The notes under the pieces were generated by a model, which had not been told where the DNA came from, did no database searches, and was given only the letters and a program-made list of their open reading frames with translations. DNA of 5,320 bases. Origin: Arcobacter sp. Its GTDB lineage: Bacteria > Campylobacterota > Campylobacteria > Campylobacterales > Arcobacteraceae. Below are positions 1 through 5,223 of the stretch, one piece after another; position 1 is the stretch's first letter; every line of letters starts with the position of its first letter. The position numbers and the translations under genes are program-made. The stretch spans positions 1 through 5,320 of the forward strand of contig DAOVXU010000127.1 of the NCBI GenBank assembly GCA_030635995.1, read 5' to 3'.

Positions 1-576
1 AGGGGAAATAACCCATGAAGCTGCAATTTTTGCCATTGTGCCCCAATCAACTATACTGAAACCAGCAGCAGCGATACCTGCACCCATAACACCACCAACA
101 ATAGAGTGAGTTGTAGAAACAGGAGCTTTAGCCATAGTTGCAAAATTTAACCATAAAGCAGCAGCTAATAGTGCAGCCATCATAGCCCAAATAAAAGAAT
201 CTGTATTTCCACCAAATGCAGCAATATCAATAATACCTTTTTTGATTGTTTTTACAACATCTCCACCAGCTATCAAAGCTCCTGCTGCTTCAAATACAGC
301 TGCAATTACAATTGCACCACCCATTGTCAGTGCTTTTGAACCAACTGCTGGTCCTACATTGTTTGCAACATCATTTGCTCCAATATTCATAGCCATATAT
401 GCACCAAAAAGTGCAGCGATTGCTAAAAACATACTATTTGGAATTCCACCTGTACTCATAAAACTATAACTTAAAACTGCAACCATAAAAAATAGTGCAA
501 AACCAAGTCTCATGAAATCTATACCACTACCCTCGATAGCAACATCCTCCATCTTCTTAACTGTCTGTATTTCCAT
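1..576 (-). CDS. pit: PiT-family inorganic phosphate permease, N-terminal part (runs off the left edge)
   Basis: This is the N-terminal 192 residues of an inner-membrane low-affinity phosphate transporter (PiT, PF01384); the rest lies beyond base 1. The reading frame is open to the edge. The first ~22 residues are a polar cytoplasmic-looking tail, followed by hydrophobic segments at about 23-40, 48-63, 86-104, 129-146 and 157-173. Two sequence blocks identify the family: GANDVANNVGPAVGSKAL at 66-83, which is the PiT signature with the conserved Asn-Asp, and PVSTTHSIVGG at 152-162. The ATG at 574-576 is preceded by AAAAGGAG and a nearer GAG, so the start is well supported. The family moves phosphate, probably as a metal-phosphate complex with H+ or Na+; which ion is used here cannot be read. 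The gene stands alone after a 297-base gap and shares upstream boxes with the second phosphate transporter in the window. The symbol follows family usage. Confidence 0.93.
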   Translation of the reverse strand, partial: MEIQTVKKMEDVAIEGSGIDFMRLGFALFFMVAVLSYSFMSTGGIPNSMFLAIAALFGAYMAMNIGANDVANNVGPAVGSKALTMGGAIVIAAVFEAAGALIAGGDVVKTIKKGIIDIAAFGGNTDSFIWAMMAALLAAALWLNFATMAKAPVSTTHSIVGGVMGAGIAAAGFSIVDWGTMAKIAASWVISP

Positions 577-611
577 TTTTCTCTTTTCTCCTTTTGTTTT
601 TTATTACCCTA

Positions 612-628
612 ATTGTACTCCAATAAGT
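612..628 (-). promoter_or_regulatory. Putative promoter of the PiT gene with shared ACTTATTGGAG box
   Basis: On the minus strand this reads ACTTATTGGAGTACAAT. The last six bases match five of six of the sigma70 -10 consensus, which would give a leader of roughly 30 bases. The 13 bases ACTTATTGGAGTA (616-628) recur exactly at 2895-2907, in front of the Na/Pi cotransporter gene, at nearly the same distance from the start codon (40 versus 41 bases). No good -35 hexamer is visible, only a T-run at 633-638. That would fit either the loose -35 of this phylum or an activator-dependent promoter. The promoter role is inferred. Confidence 0.5.
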
Positions 629-639
629 TTTTAAAAAAA

Positions 640-658
640 ATTGCTTATTTTACGCAAT
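640..658. repeat. Short inverted repeat ATTGC-N9-GCAAT upstream of the PiT promoter
   Basis: ATTGC (640-644) and GCAAT (654-658) are perfect inverted copies separated by nine bases, centred about 30 bases upstream of the proposed -10. The G/C bases stand out in a region that is otherwise almost all A and T. Its position would suit an operator or activator site. I see no copy in front of the other phosphate transporter, so it may be specific to this gene or due to chance. Confidence 0.3.
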
Positions 659-734
659 ATAATGATAAGAGATATAATTTATTACTATACTATATAATAA
701 TTCTAGGTATGAATTTTGTAATTTGTAATTTATG

Positions 735-752
735 TGTGTATATATGTAACTC
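735..752 (-). promoter_or_regulatory. Distal shared box, copy 1 (GAGTTACATATATACACA on minus strand)
   Basis: This 18-base sequence matches 17 of 18 positions of the sequence at 2968-2985, upstream of the Na/Pi cotransporter gene, in the same orientation relative to its downstream transporter gene. It lies about 160 bases before the PiT start codon. The box contains TACA twice, eight bases apart, and further TTACAAA units follow on the minus strand at about 714-729. Such spaced half-sites could be bound by a response regulator, but this is inference. Confidence 0.4.
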
Positions 753-850
753 ACTATTCTATTATTATAAATGATGTTAGATATTTATAATAATTAAAAT
801 TATTTTAGTTATTATTTCAAGTTTTTTTAAGGGGTATTGTAATGTTGCAT

Positions 851-883
851 AGAGAGATAACTAAAAAATTAAGTTATTTCTCT
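851..883. terminator. Stem-loop at the end of the lysine-rich gene (possible terminator)
   Basis: The arms 851-862 (AGAGAGATAACT) and 872-883 (AGTTATTTCTCT) pair at 11 of 12 positions, with the remaining pair a possible G-U, around a nine-base A/T loop. The stop codon of the small minus-strand gene (874-876) lies inside one arm. A T-rich run follows on the plus strand (884-905), so it looks more like a plus-strand terminator. On the minus strand, the direction of the genes here, no T-run follows. It may instead protect the 3' end of the transcript or end it inefficiently. Confidence 0.4.
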
Positions 884-1098
884 ATTTTATTTTTTAATTT
901 TTTAAGAATTTTTAATTCTTTTTTTAAAGTATGTTTTTTATTTTTATCTGAAGTTTTTTTAATCTTTTTTTTAAAAGATATTATTTTTTCATTTAAAGAT
1001 AATTTTAATTTTAATTTTTTTGAAATCTTCTCTTTTTGTTTATCTTCTTTCATATTAAAAAATTTTTCAATTTTTTTAAATAATTTTTCAATCTTCAT
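874..1098 (-). CDS. Lysine-rich 74-residue protein, translationally coupled to the Na/Pi cotransporter
   Basis: I do not recognise this protein. It has 30 lysines in 74 residues, nine acidic residues and no arginine (net charge about +21), and it lacks Gly, Ala, Val, Pro, Cys, Trp and Tyr. The pattern of Leu/Ile/Phe every three to four residues with Lys/Glu between them suggests one long amphipathic helix or coiled coil. There is no signal peptide or membrane segment, so a cytoplasmic location is likely. The ATG follows the cotransporter stop codon by one base, and the run of six G residues at 1107-1112 gives a strong, well-spaced ribosome binding site, which is the main argument that it is real. 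A phenylalanine-rich frame open on the opposite strand is its complement and has no comparable context. A basic helix could bind nucleic acid, acidic lipid or polyphosphate, or modulate the transporter; none of this is shown. AT-rich sequence can yield lysine-rich open frames by chance. Confidence 0.6.
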   Translation of the reverse strand: MKIEKLFKKIEKFFNMKEDKQKEKISKKLKLKLSLNEKIISFKKKIKKTSDKNKKHTLKKELKILKKLKNKIEK

Positions 1099-1099
1099 T

Positions 1100-2854
1100 T
1101 TAATTTCCCCCCAATTCTAAAATTTGTCTGTCTTTAATCCATAAAATTGATGCTACAGAGATTAATTTTTTAGATATATCATAAGCAAATGCACTATCAT
1201 TTATAAGTGATGTTGCCATTTTTGAGTCAATTTTATCTTTTCTAATTAAATTATCTATTTTTCCATTTTCTATCATATCTAGTTTATCTAGATTTTCTTC
1301 TAATAATTTTATTTTTATTAATACTTCAAAATCATCATCACTGTTTCTTAATATATATATCCCGTCTAATGTATTTGCTATCTCTTTTCTAAGAAAGTTA
1401 TATTCATCTTTTATATAATTATTTTTATTATTTAAAAACTGTTTAATATTTTTTTGTAATTCCCTTACATCTTTTATCGCTTCAACAATATCTCTACAAG
1501 CTATTTTTAAAGAATAAACTTCATTTTTATTATCTACACTCATATTTTCTTGTGAAATTGTTGCATAGTTTATAATATCACCATATAGATCTTTTATCTT
1601 TTTTTCATAAAATTCATCAATATTCATATTTATTTGAGTAACTGATGATTTTACAACTTCACTTATATCTTCATCTTTACCTATATATGTATGTCTATGT
1701 AGTGATAAAGCATGAGAAAGTACTTCTGTAGCATTATCATATAGATGGGAAACCTCTTTTCTTAAAACTTTTATAGCAGCTTCAGGGACCTCTATTACAG
1801 CATCATCCAGATATTTTGCCCTTGATATATCCTTATCCTCTTCTAGAAATAAACCTTTTAAAAATATTACTAATCTACCAGTAAAAGGGGAAACAGCTAG
1901 AACGCCTATAACATTAAATATTGTATGAAATAGTGCAAGTTTCATAGCATAATCATCAGATGCTATCCCAATAATAGCACTTAAACTATCTACTATATCT
2001 GCAAGTTGATAAAGGAAAACAATAGCTATAAATCCTGTGACAATATTAAAGATAAAGTGTGCAACAGCTAATCTTTTTCCATTTTCATTTGAAGATAGTG
2101 AGCCAATAATAGCCGTAACAGTTGTACCAATATTTGCTCCAATAGCTAAGGAGAGGGCATTTACATATTCTATTTGACCAGTTGCAAGGGCTGTAATAAT
2201 CAGTGCCATAGTTGCACTACTAGATTGTATCACTACGGTTGCAACTGCTCCTATTGAGATATATACAAGAACTCCAAGGTATCCATCAATGGCAAATTGA
2301 GCAAGATCAAGACCAGCTTTCATAGCTTCAAATCCCTCTTTCATATAACCAATCCCAAGAAATACAAAACCAAGACCAACTAAAATATTTCCTAATCCTT
2401 GATATGTTTTATTTTTATTAAATCTAAAAATTACACCAAAAATCAACATAGGCATAGCATAATGAGCAATTTTAATTTTCACTCCAAAAGCAGATACAAT
2501 CCAAGCTGTTGTAGTTGTACCAATATTGGAACCAAAAATTACACCAATAGCACCACTTAAAGATATTAATTCTGCACTTAAAAATGATATAACTATAATT
2601 GTTAATAGTGATGAACTTTGTACAATAGCAGTTGCTAAAAAACCAGTTCCAATAGCTTTAGGGACGCTAGAGGTACTTTTTTCTAAAACTTTTTCAAGTA
2701 AACCACCACTAAATAGTTTAAAGCCATCTTCCATAAAAACCATACCAATTAAAAATATAGCGATACCTGCAATTATTGTTTTGGCATCATTACTTGAAAA
2801 TAGCAAATAAGCAACAGCTAGTAAAAATAGGGGGTATATATATCGTCTTAACAT
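1100..2854 (-). CDS. Na/Pi-cotransporter family protein (NptA-type) with PhoU-like C-terminal domain
   Basis: This 584-residue inner-membrane protein combines a Na+/phosphate cotransporter II domain (PF02690, residues about 1-335) with a cytoplasmic helical PhoU-like tail (about 355-570). The transporter half shows the family's inverted duplication: QSSS at 79-82 and again at 210-213, each followed by a glycine-rich block (GSNIGTTTT at 108-116, GANIGTTVT at 239-247). Family members use the sodium gradient to move phosphate; in bacteria the direction (uptake or efflux) is not always clear, and PhoU-like tails are thought to regulate flux. An upstream in-frame ATG at 2929 exists, but I prefer the ATG at 2852-2854. 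The protein then begins with a hydrophobic helix (MLRRYIYPLFLL…), AGAGAGAA lies just upstream, and the longer form would translate across the shared promoter box as a polar tail. The gene begins 133 bases after the Gate-family gene and is followed by the lysine-rich gene after one base. Confidence 0.93.
   Translation of the reverse strand: MLRRYIYPLFLLAVAYLLFSSNDAKTIIAGIAIFLIGMVFMEDGFKLFSGGLLEKVLEKSTSSVPKAIGTGFLATAIVQSSSLLTIIVISFLSAELISLSGAIGVIFGSNIGTTTTAWIVSAFGVKIKIAHYAMPMLIFGVIFRFNKNKTYQGLGNILVGLGFVFLGIGYMKEGFEAMKAGLDLAQFAIDGYLGVLVYISIGAVATVVIQSSSATMALIITALATGQIEYVNALSLAIGANIGTTVTAIIGSLSSNENGKRLAVAHFIFNIVTGFIAIVFLYQLADIVDSLSAIIGIASDDYAMKLALFHTIFNVIGVLAVSPFTGRLVIFLKGLFLEEDKDISRAKYLDDAVIEVPEAAIKVLRKEVSHLYDNATEVLSHALSLHRHTYIGKDEDISEVVKSSVTQINMNIDEFYEKKIKDLYGDIINYATISQENMSVDNKNEVYSLKIACRDIVEAIKDVRELQKNIKQFLNNKNNYIKDEYNFLRKEIANTLDGIYILRNSDDDFEVLIKIKLLEENLDKLDMIENGKIDNLIRKDKIDSKMATSLINDSAFAYDISKKLISVASILWIKDRQILELGGN
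1106..1112 (-). promoter_or_regulatory. G6 ribosome binding site of the lysine-rich gene, inside the end of the cotransporter gene
   Basis: On the minus strand GGGGGGA lies within the last codons of the cotransporter gene (…Leu-Gly-Gly-Asn-stop) and ends seven bases before the ATG of the small gene. It is the longest G run I noticed in a sequence with very few G tracts. It should pair with the anti-Shine-Dalgarno and couple translation of the two genes. Confidence 0.55.
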
Positions 2855-2890
2855 TATAAATTCTCTCTTTTTATTTATTTTATTAACTTT

Positions 2891-2910
2891 AGTATACTCC
2901 AATAAGTATA
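2891..2910 (-). promoter_or_regulatory. Putative promoter of the Na/Pi cotransporter gene with shared ACTTATTGGAG box
   Basis: On the minus strand this region reads TATACTTATTGGAGTATACT (2891-2910). The final TATACT matches five of six -10 consensus bases and predicts a leader of about 30 bases before the ATG at 2854. ACTTATTGGAGTA (2895-2907) is identical to the box before the PiT gene. Here it is also flanked to form an inverted repeat, TATACT-N6-AGTATA on the plus strand (2893-2910), which is only partly kept in the PiT copy. The promoter role is inferred from position and conservation. Confidence 0.5.
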
Positions 2911-2967
2911 TATTATTACTATAATCCATAATATAAGATATATTTAATTAGGAATTAAAATTTAAAA

Positions 2968-2985
2968 TGTGTAGATATGTAACTC
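2968..2985 (-). promoter_or_regulatory. Distal shared box, copy 2 (GAGTTACATATCTACACA on minus strand)
   Basis: This differs from the box at 735-752 at one base of 18. It begins two bases after the stop codon of the Gate-family gene and lies about 114 bases before the cotransporter start. It is in the same orientation as copy 1, but is 61 bases rather than 107 from the proximal box. The 133-base gap that holds it also contains a weak A/T-only stem-loop (TTTAATT-N3-AATTAAA, 2943-2959) with no T-run on the minus strand, so I do not call a terminator there. Confidence 0.4.
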
Positions 2986-2987
2986 TA

Positions 2988-3860
2988 TTATTTATGTTTG
3001 TTTTTATAAATTTGAAGTAGAAGATATGAAAATATGATAGCAGATATTGTTCTTATAATTATTACCATTGTAAAATCAGCACCAAAGATAACAAATAGTA
3101 ATGTATCTTCTATAATAGCATGACATATCATAAGAAATGTCCCTATATAAAAAAGGTCTTCATTTGATATTGTTCCTGATTTTGCTTCTTTTATAAGTAT
3201 CCCCGCACCATATGTTATACCTAAAAATACACCAACAGTAAGGGAAAAACCTTTACTTATATTTTTTTGACCTTCAAGTATAAATTTTCTTGTTTTTATA
3301 AAATCCATTATAAATATAAGTATAGTTATAAGCAAAATAATTTTTATACTTAGAGATATAGCACTTGTAAATGATCCTATTATCAATGTTTCAAAGGTAT
3401 CATAAGTTGTCTTTTCAAATACAGCATCACTAAGTGTTGCTTCAAACCAAGAAGAGGGCATAAGTGATACAATAAAAGCTATTAATAATCCTCCAAAAAA
3501 TCTTAAAGAGTATGAATATATATTTGAAATACCAATTTTTTTCATAATCACACTTTCTACTACTAAAGAGTGACAAACACCTAAAAATACTGCTAATATT
3601 GACCATTGATGTGGTGTTAAATCTAAAGGTGCAGCAAAAGCAACTGCTGCATATAAATTTAAAAATATTCCGCTAATAATTGCTAAGGCTGTTTCACTAG
3701 GAAGCCCAATTATTGATGTGAAAGGCTCTATTAAAAATGATATATAAGATAGAGTATTATAAAAATATAATATATCTGCAATGATATAAATAGGAATTAC
3801 TAGTTTTAATATAATCCAAGCACTATTTAGTGAAGAATTTAATGTATCTTGAAAATTCAT
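2988..3860 (-). CDS. Nucleoside-recognition (Gate) domain membrane protein
   Basis: This 290-residue protein is mostly membrane-embedded, with hydrophobic segments at about 13-33, 54-76, 86-105, 120-134, 155-187, 205-223, 237-258 and 264-284. It resembles the Gate/nucleoside-recognition family (PF07670) found in SpmA/SpmB-like proteins, nucleoside transporters and the membrane part of FeoB, but it has no GTPase domain. Two matching blocks show an internal duplication: FLGVCHSLVVES at 92-103 and FLMICHAIIEDT at 242-253, each with Cys-His and a Glu (102, 251). Glycine-rich helices precede each block (GLPSETALAIISGIF at 52-66, GFSLTVGVFLGITYGAG at 204-220). The ATG has AAGG six bases upstream, overlapping the TAA of the E1-like gene, and the two genes are 8 bases apart, so they are probably co-transcribed. 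The substrate is unknown. Despite the family name, binding of nucleosides is not shown for most members. Confidence 0.8.
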   Translation of the reverse strand: MNFQDTLNSSLNSAWIILKLVIPIYIIADILYFYNTLSYISFLIEPFTSIIGLPSETALAIISGIFLNLYAAVAFAAPLDLTPHQWSILAVFLGVCHSLVVESVIMKKIGISNIYSYSLRFFGGLLIAFIVSLMPSSWFEATLSDAVFEKTTYDTFETLIIGSFTSAISLSIKIILLITILIFIMDFIKTRKFILEGQKNISKGFSLTVGVFLGITYGAGILIKEAKSGTISNEDLFYIGTFLMICHAIIEDTLLFVIFGADFTMVIIIRTISAIIFSYLLLQIYKNKHK

Positions 3861-3868
3861 TGCAGACC

Positions 3869-4546
3869 TTATTCTTTGGGAAGTCCAAATTTTTGAAGGG
3901 TAAATTCCCCTTCATTATTAAAAAAAACATAATATAAAAAGTCTTTTTTAACTTCTAAATTCACTAGATACCTTAATGCTAAATTTGCTTGAAATGAAGC
4001 AATATTCATAACAATAGGACAAGCAATTCCAGCTGGTGCTATATCTTTTACCTCAAATACACTCAAAAAGGATGATTTATCAAAAAAACAAACTTGACCA
4101 TGAAACTCCTCAACACTTCCATATATCCAAGGGATGTTTATATCTTTTGCATATTCATCTATTGTTACCCTTACTGGTAAATTATCTGTAGCATCTAAAA
4201 TTAAATCTGGAATATCTTTAGTTTTAAGATTTTTATAATCTTCAAAATTACCATTTACAGTTGTAACTTCTACATAAGGGCAACGATCAATAATAAGTTT
4301 TTTTAAAACATCACATTTATATTTACCCTCATCACCACTTTTAAAGCCAATTTGACGGTGGATATTATGTACTCCAATATCATCAAAATCTACAAGTGTA
4401 ATATATCCAATACCACTAGCTCCTAAAGCAACCCCTAAACTACATCCAAGTCCACCACAACCTATGATAACTATATGTTTATTTTGTAGATTCTTTTGAG
4501 TTTCATTGCCCCATAATTTGATTTGTCTATTAAAGTAATTTTCCAT
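3869..4546 (-). CDS. ThiF/MoeB/HesA-family E1-like adenylyltransferase
   Basis: This 225-residue cytoplasmic protein has the E1-like fold that adenylates the C-terminal glycine of a ubiquitin-like or sulfur-carrier protein. Visible motifs are the nucleotide-binding GCGGLG at 29-34, the acidic end of strand 2 in LVDFDDI (51-57), the NIHRQ block at 61-65 with its ATP-contacting Arg, a following lysine (75 or 77), and DATDN at 118-122. The opening RQIKLWG (7-13) resembles the start of eukaryotic E1 subunits such as SAE1. The two CxxC zinc pairs of MoeB and ThiF are absent: the stretch 157-178 between the GQV strand and the ACP block carries only one cysteine (176). At 225 residues it is shorter than MoeB (~250). 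No ThiS- or MoaD-like partner is encoded in the window, so thiamine, molybdopterin or another target cannot be assigned. The ATG follows GAGGA closely and lies 8 bases after recR. Confidence 0.85.
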   Translation of the reverse strand: MENYFNRQIKLWGNETQKNLQNKHIVIIGCGGLGCSLGVALGASGIGYITLVDFDDIGVHNIHRQIGFKSGDEGKYKCDVLKKLIIDRCPYVEVTTVNGNFEDYKNLKTKDIPDLILDATDNLPVRVTIDEYAKDINIPWIYGSVEEFHGQVCFFDKSSFLSVFEVKDIAPAGIACPIVMNIASFQANLALRYLVNLEVKKDFLYYVFFNNEGEFTLQKFGLPKE

Positions 4547-4554
4547 AAGTCCTC

Positions 4555-5130
4555 TTAAATTTTTGTTCTACCATTTATCGCTTTAGATAACGATAATATA
4601 TCTACATTTTCTAAACTAACACCAGTAGGGATACCTTGAGCAATTTTTGTAAAATTAATTTTAATATTATTTAACTGATCTTCAATATATAAGATAAAAG
4701 CATCATTTGCTAAGCTTGGAGTGATCGCAAATAATATATTTATTATATTTTTTCTTTTAACTAAACTAATAAGTTTTTCTAATTCATTATTTTCTAATGA
4801 TTCTAGTGCAAAATATTTACCATTAAATTGTTTTGAATCTTCCATTATAAATATATCTTTTGCACTTTGTACAATACATAAAGTTTTATCATCTCTATCA
4901 TCATCTAAACAAATATCACACACTTCATGTTCACTCATATTGTTACAAATAGTACATTTAGTGATAGTTGCAATGGCATTTTCAATACTATGTGCTAGAT
5001 TGAGACCACTATAACTATTTTCATAAACAATATAATATGCAAGCCTTAGTGCTGATTTTTTTCCAATAGATGGTAAGTTTTCAAAACTTTCCACTAAATT
5101 ATAAAAATTATCTAAACCTTTTTTTGACAA
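4555..5130 (-). CDS. recR: Recombination mediator protein RecR
   Basis: RecR works with RecO (and RecF) to load RecA onto SSB-coated single-stranded DNA at gaps. The 191 residues match the usual length (~200). In order there is a helix-hairpin-helix (LPSIGKKSALRLA, 19-31), a four-cysteine zinc finger (Cys59, 62, 71, 74), a Toprim domain from about 82 to 165, and the family's C-terminal block (GIPTGVSLENVDIL, then INGR at 185-188). The Toprim strand reads CIVQSAKDIFIME, with Gln88 where many RecR proteins have Glu. The start is a TTG (5128-5130): AAGAGG lies seven bases upstream, no ATG is available nearby, and starting at the next Met (65) would lose the hairpin motif. The gene heads a likely operon with the E1-like gene (8-base gap) and is divergent from dnaJ. 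Confidence 0.95.
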   Translation of the reverse strand: MSKKGLDNFYNLVESFENLPSIGKKSALRLAYYIVYENSYSGLNLAHSIENAIATITKCTICNNMSEHEVCDICLDDDRDDKTLCIVQSAKDIFIMEDSKQFNGKYFALESLENNELEKLISLVKRKNIINILFAITPSLANDAFILYIEDQLNNIKINFTKIAQGIPTGVSLENVDILSLSKAINGRTKI

Positions 5131-5155
5131 AATAATACCTCTTATTTTAAGTAAG

Positions 5156-5183
5156 TTGAATTATATCGGATTTTAGTTATAAT
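5156..5183 (+). promoter_or_regulatory. Putative dnaJ promoter (TTGAAT-N16-TATAAT)
   Basis: A perfect TATAAT at 5178-5183 is preceded by TTGAAT at 5156-5161 (four of six -35 bases) with a 16-base spacer. Initiation around 5190 would give a leader of about 34 bases. No HrcA-type CIRCE inverted repeat is visible between this promoter and the start codon. Confidence 0.6.
5160..5165 (-). promoter_or_regulatory. Putative -10 element of the recR promoter
   Basis: On the minus strand this is a perfect TATAAT about 30 bases before the TTG start of recR. It gives a predicted leader of roughly 23-25 bases. No convincing -35 is present at the right distance. The hexamer overlaps the -35 of the proposed dnaJ promoter on the other strand, so polymerase could probably not occupy both at once. 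Confidence 0.5.
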
Positions 5184-5223
5184 CGCGTAAATAATGTGAA
5201 ATAAACATAAGAAAAGGGTTAAA

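Larger units (their letters stand above)
577..873. other. 297-base non-coding region upstream of the PiT gene
   Basis: This gap lies between the stop codon of the lysine-rich small gene and the start of the PiT gene, both on the minus strand. It is extremely AT-rich and I see no credible gene in it. It holds the PiT ribosome binding site (588-595), a promoter-like box (612-628), an inverted repeat (640-658), a distal box shared with the other phosphate transporter (735-752), an A/T-only near-palindrome (789-813), and part of a stem-loop (851-883). Short TTACAAA repeats on the minus strand at about 714-729 lie next to the distal box. Confidence 0.8.

Noticed and set aside
242..469. Plus-strand open frame of 75 residues
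   Set aside because: It lies wholly inside the PiT coding sequence on the other strand, which has clear family motifs.
789..813. A/T-only near-palindrome (AATAATTAAAAT / ATTTTAGTTATT)
   Set aside because: It would form only A-U pairs (plus one G-U), with no T-run on the minus strand. Such palindromes are expected by chance in sequence this AT-rich.
842..1120. Plus-strand open frame of 92 phenylalanine-rich residues
   Set aside because: It is the antisense of the lysine-rich gene (AAA read as TTT) and overlaps the end of the cotransporter gene. No supporting neighbour is present; the minus-strand frame has the coupled start and the G-rich ribosome binding site.
2526..2810. Plus-strand open frame of 94 residues
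   Set aside because: It is antisense to the QSSS/GSNIGTT part of the Na/Pi cotransporter and shows no independent features.
2855..2929. 25-residue N-terminal extension of the cotransporter from the ATG at 2929
   Set aside because: It is polar, it spans the shared promoter box, and the internal ATG at 2854 has a purine-rich ribosome binding site and begins the membrane domain directly.
4369..4380. TGTACTCCAATA resembling the shared phosphate-gene box
   Set aside because: It lies inside the E1-like coding sequence (codons for DIGVHN) and has no downstream gene start. It serves as a warning about chance matches rather than as a regulatory site.
4721..5014. Plus-strand open frame of 97 residues
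   Set aside because: It is antisense to the zinc finger and Toprim region of recR.
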